Source: Alphaproteobacteria bacterium UBA2947 (lineage in GTDB: Bacteria > Pseudomonadota > Alphaproteobacteria > Rs-D84). From it: a DNA stretch of 20,103 nt. Where the stretch lies: positions 1 through 20,103 of the forward strand of contig DEBV01000008.1 in NCBI GenBank assembly GCA_002348925.1, read 5' to 3'. The notes below the pieces were generated by a model. That model ran no database searches and was not told the DNA's origin. It saw only the letters and a program-made list of their open reading frames with translations. Position 1 is the stretch's first letter; the number at the start of each line of letters is the position of its first letter. The position numbers were made by a program, and so were the translations under genes. Positions 1 through 7,849 of the stretch are shown here, piece after piece.

Positions 1-1334
1 GCTTCACAATAATTGTTTTCTAAGCATGTTGCACATTCCGTCGAACCTTTTGGCAAATACTTACCAGCCGGACAAGTTATCGTCGTAACATCGCAACTTG
101 GGTTTGCTGTACCGTTTCCAGAAGCAGTATAACCATTATTACATATTACATTATATGTACATACTTGTACAGAAGCACCATTATTGTATATCTTTTCAGA
201 AACAGGCGTTACACTGCTTGCATTTTGTACAGTCTTTGATTGACAAGTATAGTAACATTGTGTGGCACCGATATTTCCACCTTCGCTGTTTGGATATTCG
301 CTTGAGCACGCTTTACATGTCGTACCTTCTACATAATAGTTATTATTCGCAGATACTGTCTTCACTGTCTTTGTGCAACTTTCGTTGTTTGTAGCACATC
401 CGCTCTTTAACGCCCCATCTCCATTACCTGTTTCATTTGAATACACAACATACTCACACGCAGATTTGCTGCAAGAATTCCATTCTGTTACACTACATCC
501 TGTCGGTACTGTGCCATTAACCTGACTACCTGTCCATGAACGAGACTTTGTATCACTATAACAATCTGTTACTTCATCTCTACCATTGTCTGAACCGCCT
601 CTATACCCAGCTGGACACTGTTTCTGACTTGTTGCACCAGTTGTATCTACATAATAACCTTCACTTGCAGGCGTACAACTTGTTGCATTACCTGAATCTG
701 CTTTATATGTTCCCTTTGGACACGCCAAAAATTCACCATCATCGAAAAAATATCCCGGTCTGCTTGTCGCTGTAGCTACTTGTTGACTACATGTTTCGTT
801 TGCTACAGTTCCACTTGTTGTACCATCATGATATTCAACGTAAGCCCCACCGTCACAAGAACATTCGCTACATGTACAATCTGAACCTTCTGGACAAACA
901 CACGGATTCTGTGTACAACCACGCACCACAGTCTTATAACATTGGTTGATTCCGTCACTGGTCCCGTTACTGTTTGGATATTCTGGCGGACAATCTAAAC
1001 ATGTATTTCCAGACAGATATTGATTTTCTTGACAAACAACAGAAACATATACTGGCTCAGCCAAGATTTCACCACTTGTAATTCCAAGCATATTGGCAGC
1101 AGTAGCAGCATTTTTATAGACACTCATTTCCTTCATATAGTCTTCACCAGACATCGTTGGAAATGTCGTACGTTCCGTATAGCCTGCTGGTACGTCAGCC
1201 ATTACTGGACACGCCATCATTACAAAAACAGAAAAAATAATAAAACTTTTTTTCAAAAGCGCACGAAAAACACCCGCGCAACAAGCACACGGAAAAGCAA
1301 TCTGTATCCCTTGATTTTCGTGGGTTTTAAACAT
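1..1334 (-). CDS. Cysteine-rich exported surface protein, N-terminal part (3' end cut by window edge)
   Basis: An open frame runs without a stop from ATG 1334 to the left edge (444 codons visible). Residues about 29-46 are a hydrophobic export signal ending ACPVMA, with a plausible signal peptidase I cut before DVPAGY. The mature part has about 32 cysteines in roughly 400 residues, plus many Thr, Ser, Asn and Gly. It contains modules of the type CPxGxY...GxxxCxxC (for example CPKGTYKADSGNATSC and CPAGKYLPKGSTEC), which resemble the GCC2/GCC3 and ephrin-receptor-like cysteine repeats of extracellular proteins. One stretch has seven cysteines within 21 residues. An unusual n-region of 28 residues, itself containing a C-x-C-C cluster, precedes the signal. 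No clear ribosome binding site precedes ATG 1334, so the start is uncertain; the frame and export signal are not. The likely location is the cell surface, with disulfide bonds; the function is unknown. Confidence 0.75.
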   Translation of the reverse strand, partial: MFKTHENQGIQIAFPCACCAGVFRALLKKSFIIFSVFVMMACPVMADVPAGYTERTTFPTMSGEDYMKEMSVYKNAATAANMLGITSGEILAEPVYVSVVCQENQYLSGNTCLDCPPEYPNSNGTSDGINQCYKTVVRGCTQNPCVCPEGSDCTCSECSCDGGAYVEYHDGTTSGTVANETCSQQVATATSRPGYFFDDGEFLACPKGTYKADSGNATSCTPASEGYYVDTTGATSQKQCPAGYRGGSDNGRDEVTDCYSDTKSRSWTGSQVNGTVPTGCSVTEWNSCSKSACEYVVYSNETGNGDGALKSGCATNNESCTKTVKTVSANNNYYVEGTTCKACSSEYPNSEGGNIGATQCYYTCQSKTVQNASSVTPVSEKIYNNGASVQVCTYNVICNNGYTASGNGTANPSCDVTTITCPAGKYLPKGSTECATCLENNYCE

Positions 1335-1367
1335 TCTTCGCTTTCTTTTTTTCTTTTCCTTGTGAGA

Positions 1368-1397
1368 ATTATAATATATTTTAGGCTGCTGTGTAAA
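1368..1397 (-). promoter_or_regulatory. Sigma70-type promoter for the cysteine-rich protein
   Basis: On the minus strand TTTACA (1397-1392) and TATAAT (1373-1368) are separated by 18 nt, about 34 nt upstream of the ATG at 1334. This supports independent transcription after the terminator of the upstream endopeptidase gene. Confidence 0.6.
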
Positions 1398-1410
1398 CAA
1401 CAAAATTACA

Positions 1411-1444
1411 AAAAAATAAAAAAAATGCCAAATTGGCATTTTTT
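1411..1444 (-). terminator. Rho-independent terminator of the M23 peptidase gene
   Basis: AAAATGCC (1422-1429), a 5-nt loop and GGCATTTT (1435-1442) form a perfect stem that can be extended by A-U pairs. On the minus strand it is followed by a long U-rich tract (complement of 1411-1421). It lies just after the stop codon at 1456. Confidence 0.75.
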
Positions 1445-1455
1445 ATAAATAAATT

Positions 1456-2778
1456 CTATTTTTGTATTTTTTCATCACCGTCCAACCGAACAACCTGTTG
1501 TGGATTTTCAGACAGAGATTTAATCGTTGCATCTATCAGTGCCTTGCGTTCCATAAACAACTTTTTATTATTGGCATCTAAATTATCGATTGCTGGCAAT
1601 TTTACAGTCATAGGATTCACATGCACACCATTTTTAATAACTTCATAATGCAAGTGTGGTCCCGTTGACAAACCAGTAGAACCAGAATATCCAATAATTT
1701 GTCCCTGACGTACTACTGTTCCAACATTTACACCCTTGGCAAACTTTGACATATGCGCATAAAGTGTTTCAAAAGTTCCATTATGGCGGATTTTTACAAA
1801 ATTACCATGTCCACGATTGAAACTGCGTGCGATAACACGTCCTGAACCAGCGGCAGGAATTGGTGTCCCTGTTGGTGCACGGAAATCAACACCTTTGTGG
1901 GCACGGGTAAAGCCAAGCACAGGATGTTTACGTCCACCAGAAAACTTAGATGTGATTTTTGCATTATTTATAGGTGTTCTCTTCAAAGACTTAATCGCAC
2001 CATTACCATTTGCATCATAATAACCTGATTTCCCATCTGGCTTTACATAACGATACATTTGAACATTGCCACGCAACGCATCAAACGACACTGCCAACAC
2101 ATGCCCATTATCTACCTTTTTATCGGAAGCAAAGTTTTCTTCATATAAAACATAGAATTTCTGTCCCGCCCGAATATCGCGTTCAAAATCCATTTCGAAC
2201 GCCAACAAATCATAGACATCTAAAATTATGCCTTCGGGTATGCCCGCATCTAATGCGGAAAGATAAAAACTGCTGCCCTGGGCGATTTCACCCTGCTTGT
2301 ACGCGACACGCGTATCACGTGCAATTTCTATTTTTTGACATTGCCAAGTATCAGGTGTTCCACAATCGATTTCTATTTTATTCCAAGGACCATTTTCAAT
2401 TACAATTTTAGAAATTGGTGCGTTTTCATTTTCACGCACAAAATCAAATTTGTCGCGTCCAGCACGCAAAGTTGCAAAATCTGCATCCTTTTTCAAATTC
2501 TTGGAAATAGCATTTATGTCCTGTATACCAAAACCTTGTTCGCCCAATATTTTGGAAAGAGTATCCCCCGACTTTACTTCAATAACAGTATGTACTTCAC
2601 TTGAAAACACAGCCTCTCTGGCAGGTTTATAAAAGAACATTACTCCTACTGCAACAAGTACCATAACTACAGCAACACCCAAAACAATACGCGACAAAAC
2701 ATGCGCATTGCCGACCTTTTTACAAGATTTTACCAATCTGGCAGCCATCTTTTTAATAAATAATTTTACTTTTTCCAT
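1456..2778 (-). CDS. Membrane-anchored M23 (LytM-type) peptidoglycan endopeptidase
   Basis: This 440-residue protein, counted from ATG 2778, has a short basic N-terminus and one membrane helix at about residues 30-50. A LysM/OapA-like segment follows (VHTVIEVKSGDTLSKIL, from about residue 62). The C-terminal M23 domain carries the zinc motifs H-K-G-V-D and HLHYE, with the typical GxGxVIARSFNRGHGNFVKI and TLYAHMSK signatures between them. Members of the MepM/ShyA-type family cut peptide cross-links so that new murein can be inserted; periplasmic action is inferred from the anchor. The frame is open up to 2814, but that ATG lies upstream of the predicted promoter (-10 at 2786-2791), so ATG 2778 is preferred; ATG 2748 is a second alternative. 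It is divergent from prmC and ends at its own terminator. The family assignment is firm and the exact substrate is not. Confidence 0.88.
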   Translation of the reverse strand: MEKVKLFIKKMAARLVKSCKKVGNAHVLSRIVLGVAVVMVLVAVGVMFFYKPAREAVFSSEVHTVIEVKSGDTLSKILGEQGFGIQDINAISKNLKKDADFATLRAGRDKFDFVRENENAPISKIVIENGPWNKIEIDCGTPDTWQCQKIEIARDTRVAYKQGEIAQGSSFYLSALDAGIPEGIILDVYDLLAFEMDFERDIRAGQKFYVLYEENFASDKKVDNGHVLAVSFDALRGNVQMYRYVKPDGKSGYYDANGNGAIKSLKRTPINNAKITSKFSGGRKHPVLGFTRAHKGVDFRAPTGTPIPAAGSGRVIARSFNRGHGNFVKIRHNGTFETLYAHMSKFAKGVNVGTVVRQGQIIGYSGSTGLSTGPHLHYEVIKNGVHVNPMTVKLPAIDNLDANNKKLFMERKALIDATIKSLSENPQQVVRLDGDEKIQK

Positions 2779-2814
2779 AGCGCCCATTATAATAAAAATA
2801 TGAATATAAATCAA
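2765..2814. promoter_or_regulatory. Overlapping divergent promoters sharing one palindromic -10 box
   Basis: The palindrome ATTATAAT (2786-2793) supplies TATAAT to both strands. The plus-strand promoter is TTTACT (2765-2770), a 17-nt spacer and TATAAT (2788-2793), with the prmC ATG at 2800. The minus-strand promoter is TTGATT (2814-2809), a 17-nt spacer and TATAAT (2791-2786), with the peptidase ATG at 2778. In both directions the ATG begins 7-8 nt after the -10 box, where transcription should start, and neither gene has a Shine-Dalgarno sequence. The elements are read directly; leaderless transcription is inferred. Confidence 0.6.
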
Positions 2815-3567
2815 GCATTTGAAATTCTTGAAAAATCAGGTGGCGTTCGTGCCGCCAGAATCCTAACGAACAAGCACAAAAAAATGTCTTGGGTGCGCGT
2901 TATTTACTATGCACATTTATTAAAACGCGGTATGCCTGTTGCAAAAATAATCCATTCTAAATGGTTTTACGGACTTGAATTTTACACAAACAAACATACC
3001 CTTGACCCACGACCAGACACAGAAACACTGGTTGAAGCTGTTATCAAAGATTGCGATACAAACAAAAACCGCACAATATTAGATATGGGAACAGGTACGG
3101 GGTGCATAATATGTGCGCTTTGTAAAAACATACCAGACACAACAGGTGTGGCAATCGACAAATCAAGACGTGCTTTGCGCGTTGCAAAAAGAAATATAAA
3201 AAAATTAAATCTTGAAAATCAGATTACGCTTAAACATGCTGATTTTACAAATTTTAAATCAGATAAAAAATTTGATATCATTGTTTCAAATCCCCCTTAT
3301 ATAAAATATGGTGATATGCGCGTTAATGATGGTGCTAAATTTGACCCAGAAATTGCACTTTACGCGAAAAACGATGGATTGGCAGCATATGAAGAAATTG
3401 CAAAGAACGCAAAAAATCTTTTAAAACGCGATGGCAAGATATACCTTGAAATTGGCGTTGGTCAATCAAACCCCGTTATCAAGATTTTTGAATTTTACAA
3501 ATGGAAATTTGAACGCATCGAAAAAGATTTATCAGGTATAAATCGTGTTCTGATTTTTACGCTTTAA
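2800..3567 (+). CDS. prmC: Release factor glutamine N5-methyltransferase PrmC/HemK
   Basis: PrmC methylates the glutamine of the GGQ motif in release factors RF1 and RF2, using S-adenosylmethionine. The 255 residues include an N-terminal helical domain with the family signature FYGLEFY...LDPRPDTETLVE (residues 57-78; the usual form is IPRPETE). SAM-binding motif I is DMGTGTG (95-101), and the substrate-glutamine-binding NPPY is at 164-167. The length is slightly below the usual 270-290. The gene has no ribosome binding site, and its ATG coincides with the predicted transcription start, so the mRNA is probably leaderless. Its stop overlaps by 11 nt the 3' end of the convergent metallo-hydrolase gene. 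It is not beside prfA, its common partner. Confidence 0.92.
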   Translation: MNINQAFEILEKSGGVRAARILTNKHKKMSWVRVIYYAHLLKRGMPVAKIIHSKWFYGLEFYTNKHTLDPRPDTETLVEAVIKDCDTNKNRTILDMGTGTGCIICALCKNIPDTTGVAIDKSRRALRVAKRNIKKLNLENQITLKHADFTNFKSDKKFDIIVSNPPYIKYGDMRVNDGAKFDPEIALYAKNDGLAAYEEIAKNAKNLLKRDGKIYLEIGVGQSNPVIKIFEFYKWKFERIEKDLSGINRVLIFTL

Positions 3568-4204
3568 AATATTGGTTATGCTGTTTTAACCAACCAATAG
3601 TTGTATCCATACCATGCCCATGAACAACATAAGTTTCATCATCAAGATTCCTGTTATATAAATTCCGAATCGATTGTTGCAGTTGTTGTGCATTTCCCCC
3701 TGGGAAATCATAACGTCCAAAACTGTCCGCAAACAAGGTATCACCAGTCATCAAAATTTTATATTCTGGGAAATAAAACATTAAACCACCAGGTGTATGC
3801 CCTGGACTTTCTATAATTTCCATTTGGACACCTGGCAAAACTTCGATAATGCCAGTTGATAAATTCAGTGGTCTTTTATAATTTTCGTGAATGTGTGGGA
3901 TACCGAACATATCTAACAGTTCGTTTCCCCAACCTATCAAATAATTATCTTTATTGCTTAAAGACCAATCAACATTAAATGCCTTTGCCAGACTTGGTGC
4001 CGCAGAAATATGATCTGGATGTCCATGTGTTGAATATATTGCACGCAATTTTAATCCGCGTTCTAAAAGAACTTTTTCCCAATCGGCTGCTTTACCCCAC
4101 GCATCAAAAATAACAGCATCCGTCCCAACACTTACCAACAATGAATTTGTATTCATTGGTGGCAAATGCAGAACTTCAAATTTCACATCGTTATTTTTTT
4201 GCAT
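3557..4204 (-). CDS. Metallo-beta-lactamase-fold hydrolase, glyoxalase II-like
   Basis: The 215-residue MBL-fold protein has the dinuclear metal motif THGHPDH (residues 59-65, HxHxDH), H136 in SPGHTPGG, D155 in TGDTLF, and H197 in VVHGHG. This is the full ligand set of the small glyoxalase II-like (YcbL-type) thioester hydrolases, which lack the separate helical C-terminal domain of classical GloB. The substrate is not readable from sequence. The same frame is open upstream to 4639, but that part runs inside ftsH and has no domain resemblance. ATG 4204 starts 14 nt before the ftsH stop codon, so translation is probably coupled to ftsH in a tilS-ftsH-MBL operon. No terminator is visible before the convergent prmC end. 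Confidence 0.87.
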   Translation of the reverse strand: MQKNNDVKFEVLHLPPMNTNSLLVSVGTDAVIFDAWGKAADWEKVLLERGLKLRAIYSTHGHPDHISAAPSLAKAFNVDWSLSNKDNYLIGWGNELLDMFGIPHIHENYKRPLNLSTGIIEVLPGVQMEIIESPGHTPGGLMFYFPEYKILMTGDTLFADSFGRYDFPGGNAQQLQQSIRNLYNRNLDDETYVVHGHGMDTTIGWLKQHNQYFKA

Positions 4205-6080
4205 TTGATTTCTTGGCTGTTTTAGTTGTCGTCTTTTTTGCGGTTGCTTTTTTGCCCAAAACAATTTCACGAATTTCTTCGCCAGAAAGTGTTTCTTTTT
4301 CAAGCAATGCCTTGGCCAATTTTTCAACTGTTGCTTTGTTTTTAGAAACCAAAGTTTTCGCATCTTTATACGCGGCATCAATCCATGCACGAATTTCTGC
4401 ATCAACTGCTTCCGCTGTTTTTTCAGATGCATTTTCCAGCGCAATTCTTTGTCCGAAAGTATTTGCTTGGTTAATCGCAACCATACCGATTTTATCAGAC
4501 AATCCTGCCATAGTAATTGAACGACGCGCAATATTTGTAGCCATTTCAATATCAGATGCCGCGCCTGTTGTGATTTTATCTTTACCGAAAAAGATTTCTT
4601 CTGCGGCGCGACCTGCCAAATCGATAGCCAAATCTGCACGCACTTCTTCCAGTGTCATTGAAACTTTGTCATCAACAGGCAAATGTTGCACCATACCAAG
4701 TGCCTGACCACGTGGAATAATTGTTGCCTTGTGAATTGGATCAGTGATATCACGATAATGCACGCCTACAAACGCATGTCCTGCTTCATGGTAAGCGGTC
4801 AATTTGACATCTTGTGGACGCATTTTACGACTCTTTTTTGGGCCCATAAGAATCTTATCACGCGCTTCTTCGATATCACTTTGTTCAACCAATTTATGTT
4901 CGACACGCACTGCATGAAGTGCCGCTTCATTTAAAAGGTTTTCCAAATCTGCCCCGCTGAATCCAGTTGTTCCACGTGCAACATCCATCATAGAAACCTT
5001 TTCATCTATTTTGAATTTCTTGGCATGTAATTCCAGAATATCACGACGTCCTTCCAGATTTGGTAAATCGATATTTATCTGTCTGTCAAAACGACCTGGA
5101 CGCAACAGAGCCTTGTCCAACATATCAGGACGATTCGTTGCAGCAATAACTATGATTCCTGTATCGTTTGAAAAACCGTCCATTTCAATCAGCAACTGAT
5201 TCAATGTTTGTTCACGGTCATTATCATTAAGGGAATGTTTGCTGCGGCTTTGACCAATAGCATCGATTTCGTCTATGAACAAAATACATGGTGCATTGCG
5301 TTTTGCCAATTCAAAGATTTCTTTGATTTTTGCAACACCAAGTCCAACAATGATACCCGAAAAATCACTGCCCGATGTAGCAAAGAAAGGAACATTTGCT
5401 TCACCTGCAACCGCACGCGCTAACAAAGTTTTACCTGTCCCAGGTTCACCAGACAATAATATTCCACGTGGAACACGCGCACCCAGTGCTTTGAATTTAT
5501 CTTTGTTTTTAAGGAATTCGACAACTTCCATTAACTCTTGTTTTTCAGAATCAATGCCAGCAACATCTTTAAAAGTTGTTTTTGTTTTCCCCGTAGTAAT
5601 TTTTGTTGGATTTTGTCCAATCAAACTGCGTGTGATTCCACCACCACCGCTTCCGCCACGAAGAATTTTTAACAACCAAATCAAGAACAGCGCACTGACC
5701 ATAATAGGCAACCATTTGGCAACACCATCCCACATAGAATCTTTGTTGTTAATAGAAACAACTGCGCCATTTTTAGAAATCTTTTCCAACAATTCTGGAT
5801 TATATGTAATTGTCGCCCGATAAGACGTCCCGTCTTTCAGTGTACCTGTTGCAACATTATCTTTGCTTATATCCATTGTTTTAATATCGCCTGCACGACG
5901 CAAAACATCAGAAAAAGATAATTCGATTGGTGCCTTTGGAGTTGCAACATCTGACACAATTGGTTTGTTCATATTGCCAACATACGCTATACGCGCAATA
6001 AGCGCGATAAACAAAACCGCAAAAGCAATTAAATAAAATTTGGAACTGTCTTTCTTTTTAAATATGTTTTCTTTTTTCAT
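4191..6080 (-). CDS. ftsH: ATP-dependent zinc metalloprotease FtsH
   Basis: FtsH degrades damaged membrane proteins and selected regulators at the inner membrane as a hexamer. The 629 residues show helix TM1 (about 15-34), a periplasmic segment, TM2 (124-140), the AAA+ domain with Walker A GEPGTGKT (211-218), Walker B ILFIDE (266-271) and SRH arginines in RPGRFDRQ (328-335), then the M41 zinc site HEAGH (431-435) with D510 as the likely third ligand. Two positions are unusual. Walker A has Glu where FtsH normally has GPPGTGKT, and the pore loop reads FSGIIVG (240-246) instead of FVEMFVG, so the substrate-gripping aromatic is isoleucine. The C-terminus is Lys/Ala/Thr-rich. An AGGAAA site precedes ATG 6080. 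The gene overlaps tilS by 23 nt and the MBL gene by 14 nt. Confidence 0.97.
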   Translation of the reverse strand: MKKENIFKKKDSSKFYLIAFAVLFIALIARIAYVGNMNKPIVSDVATPKAPIELSFSDVLRRAGDIKTMDISKDNVATGTLKDGTSYRATITYNPELLEKISKNGAVVSINNKDSMWDGVAKWLPIMVSALFLIWLLKILRGGSGGGGITRSLIGQNPTKITTGKTKTTFKDVAGIDSEKQELMEVVEFLKNKDKFKALGARVPRGILLSGEPGTGKTLLARAVAGEANVPFFATSGSDFSGIIVGLGVAKIKEIFELAKRNAPCILFIDEIDAIGQSRSKHSLNDNDREQTLNQLLIEMDGFSNDTGIIVIAATNRPDMLDKALLRPGRFDRQINIDLPNLEGRRDILELHAKKFKIDEKVSMMDVARGTTGFSGADLENLLNEAALHAVRVEHKLVEQSDIEEARDKILMGPKKSRKMRPQDVKLTAYHEAGHAFVGVHYRDITDPIHKATIIPRGQALGMVQHLPVDDKVSMTLEEVRADLAIDLAGRAAEEIFFGKDKITTGAASDIEMATNIARRSITMAGLSDKIGMVAINQANTFGQRIALENASEKTAEAVDAEIRAWIDAAYKDAKTLVSKNKATVEKLAKALLEKETLSGEEIREIVLGKKATAKKTTTKTAKKSNAKK

Positions 6081-7032
6081 GTCTTTTCCTAAAACTTGTT
6101 CGTTTTCCTTCTGGGACGATTAAGATTCTGTCGTTCAATCTTCGAATCGTACAATGCCCCAATGTAAATTTGCAATCTGCACCCAATTTAGATAGTGCGT
6201 TTTGCAAAGAATTCAAGCGTATTGGATAAATATCCCCACCTATTCTCTGAATCAAAGTACCCAAGAACTTTAATCTAATTTCTTCTGCTTCGTCAAACAA
6301 AAAAGATTCTGTGAACAACGCGCCCCACGAACGAATAACCATCTCGACACGTGCTTCAATATACTTGTCCATCCACTGACGCGTCCGCGATAAATTTTGA
6401 ATTGCCAACAAAAGTCGCGCATCGCTTATTCCTAAATCATCATTTAACAAATGTCTGTTTTTACGAATTTTTACACGTGTATAGTGTTCATCGCTGTTCA
6501 TAGAATCAACAAAATATTTAATATTATTGTCATCACAGTATTTCTTGATTTCATCGCGCGAAACATTTAAAAGCGGCCGCAAAATCTTGATACCGTCCCT
6601 TTCTGATTCTGGCATCATGGCTGCAAGCCCGTACAAACCACTGCCACGTGAAAGATTCATCAGAAAAGTTTCGATTTGATCATCACTTTGGTGCGCTGTT
6701 AAAAGATATTCAATATTATTTTCATGACAAAAATCAGTCATCATTTTATATCTTGCTTCTCTGGCGGCGGCTTCTAATCCTGTTTCTGGTTTTTCATCTT
6801 CCCAATAAAAAATATGACAAGGAATATTTAACTTTTCACAAACACCTTTTACATATTCTGTTTCTGTGTCTGCTTCGGGACGTAATTTATGGTTAACATG
6901 CAAACAGACAATGTCTGCGCCAACTTCATGCAACCAATAAAGCAAACACATAGAATCAACACCACCACTGACCGCAACAGCCATTTTGGCATCTTTGTAT
7001 TTGTCCATAAAATCCGCAAACTTTTGATTCAT
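6058..7032 (-). CDS. tilS: tRNA(Ile)-lysidine synthase TilS
   Basis: TilS converts cytidine 34 of the CAU-anticodon tRNA-Ile to lysidine, using ATP and lysine, so the tRNA reads AUA. The ATP-pyrophosphatase P-loop SGGVDS is at residues 22-27. Further family motifs are HVNHKLR, EAAAREARY, and LTAHQSDDQIETFLMNLSRG followed by GLYGLAAM. At 324 residues it is shorter than E. coli TilS (about 430) and seems to lack the full C-terminal TilS_C domain, as in many alphaproteobacterial versions. It opens the tilS-ftsH-MBL operon; tilS next to ftsH is a widespread arrangement. No Shine-Dalgarno is visible before ATG 7032. A -10-like TAAAAT lies 9 nt upstream of the ATG (7047-7042), so the leader may be very short. 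Confidence 0.93.
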   Translation of the reverse strand: MNQKFADFMDKYKDAKMAVAVSGGVDSMCLLYWLHEVGADIVCLHVNHKLRPEADTETEYVKGVCEKLNIPCHIFYWEDEKPETGLEAAAREARYKMMTDFCHENNIEYLLTAHQSDDQIETFLMNLSRGSGLYGLAAMMPESERDGIKILRPLLNVSRDEIKKYCDDNNIKYFVDSMNSDEHYTRVKIRKNRHLLNDDLGISDARLLLAIQNLSRTRQWMDKYIEARVEMVIRSWGALFTESFLFDEAEEIRLKFLGTLIQRIGGDIYPIRLNSLQNALSKLGADCKFTLGHCTIRRLNDRILIVPEGKRTSFRKRHEKRKHI

Positions 7033-7047
7033 AACAGGTTTATTTTA

Positions 7048-7056
7048 TGGTATAAT
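7048..7056 (+). promoter_or_regulatory. Extended -10 promoter for the LOG-family gene
   Basis: TGGTATAAT (7048-7056) is a full extended -10 element with no good -35 at the proper spacing. The expected start is near 7063, leaving a leader of about 19 nt that contains an AAAGGA ribosome binding site. Confidence 0.5.
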
Positions 7057-7081
7057 TTCGAAAAATAAAGGAAAAAGAAAG

Positions 7082-7663
7082 ATGAATCAGAAAATAAAAT
7101 CTGTGGCAGTTTACTGCGGCCACCAATTTGGCAACAACCCTGAATACGCACGCGACGCACGTAAAATTGGTGAATTATTGGCACGAAATAAAATGACCCT
7201 GGTTTTTGGTGGCGGTAATGTCGGTTTAATGGGAACAGTATCCAGCGCAGCCCTTGAAAATGGCGGAAACGTTATCGGAATTTCCACAACTCACGTCGCG
7301 TCTTTACAAGAGCCCGCACATAAAGAAATAGATGTAAAGATTGTAGACGGCCTTTCCCCACGCAAAGAAGAAATGTTTGAATTATCAGACGCTTTTGTAA
7401 TTTTACCTGGTGGAATCGGAACTCTGGACGAAATGACAGACATTATGACGAAACAACAAGTCGGCGAATCTTGCAAACCAATTTATATGATGAACACCGC
7501 AAAATATTGGGAGATTTTTGGCCAAGTTATGACACACATGCAGGCCGAAGGTTTCATGCCAAGCGCAGACGATTATAATTTACACGTGGTCAACACCCCC
7601 GAAGAACTTATCAAAAGATTACTCAATGGAAACGACCTTGTCACGTCCTGCAAGGCCCTTTAA
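7082..7663 (+). CDS. LOG-family protein (TIGR00730), nucleoside 5'-monophosphate phosphoribohydrolase
   Basis: The 193 residues form a Rossmann-type fold with the LOG signatures GGGNVGLMG (43-51) and PGGIGTLDE (109-117). The conserved catalytic Arg-Lys pair is at 94-95 (SPRKEEM). LOG proteins cleave the base-ribose bond of cytokinin nucleotides in plants and fungi; bacterial members act on AMP-like nucleotides or have unknown roles. The full family length is present. The gene is preceded by AAAGGA at about 10 nt and an extended -10 promoter. Its last 45 nt overlap the 3' end of the convergent DUF167 gene, so the C-terminal tail is encoded antisense to it. The family is sure; the physiological substrate is not. 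Confidence 0.9.
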   Translation: MNQKIKSVAVYCGHQFGNNPEYARDARKIGELLARNKMTLVFGGGNVGLMGTVSSAALENGGNVIGISTTHVASLQEPAHKEIDVKIVDGLSPRKEEMFELSDAFVILPGGIGTLDEMTDIMTKQQVGESCKPIYMMNTAKYWEIFGQVMTHMQAEGFMPSADDYNLHVVNTPEELIKRLLNGNDLVTSCKAL

Positions 7664-7849
7664 TATTTTGATTCTTGATTTTGGGACATCCAGATAATCA
7701 GACAATAATTCAATAACAGCACCATTGGCGCGCCCATTTTCGGGTGCAACAGTGGTATAAACGCGCAAAACTCCGTCGTTTTCAACGACTTTGTTTTGTT
7801 TAGCATGCGGTGTTACCCGAATATTAAAAGTCTTCGACAAATCTTTCAT
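7619..7849 (-). CDS. DUF167 / YggU-family small protein
   Basis: This 76-residue protein has the DUF167 pattern: an N-terminal IRVTPHAKQNKV strand, then YTTVAPENGRANGAVIELLSDYL, and the closing SRIKILKGLAGRDKVV. This is a small alpha/beta fold widespread in bacteria, with no established biochemical role. GTG 7852 directly precedes ATG 7849 in frame; the ATG is preferred. The start lies inside the end of the upstream HIT gene (overlap about 26 nt), which suggests translational coupling in a two-gene operon. The 3' end overlaps the LOG-family gene on the opposite strand by 45 nt. Confidence 0.88.
   Translation of the reverse strand: MKDLSKTFNIRVTPHAKQNKVVENDGVLRVYTTVAPENGRANGAVIELLSDYLDVPKSRIKILKGLAGRDKVVSIE

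Noticed and set aside
98..1448. Plus-strand frames antisense to the left cysteine-rich gene
   Set aside because: The minus-strand frame is open throughout and has an export signal and patterned cysteines; the plus frames are Tyr/His/Leu-rich shadows.
4191..4204. Programmed frameshift at the A7 run ending ftsH that could fuse it to the MBL hydrolase
   Set aside because: The MBL frame is +1 to ftsH, so a -1 slip does not reach it, and a proper ATG is present.
4205..4639. Upstream 145-codon extension of the MBL hydrolase frame
   Set aside because: It lies wholly inside ftsH in another frame, has a Gln/Lys-skewed composition and no domain similarity; the MBL domain starts right after ATG 4204.
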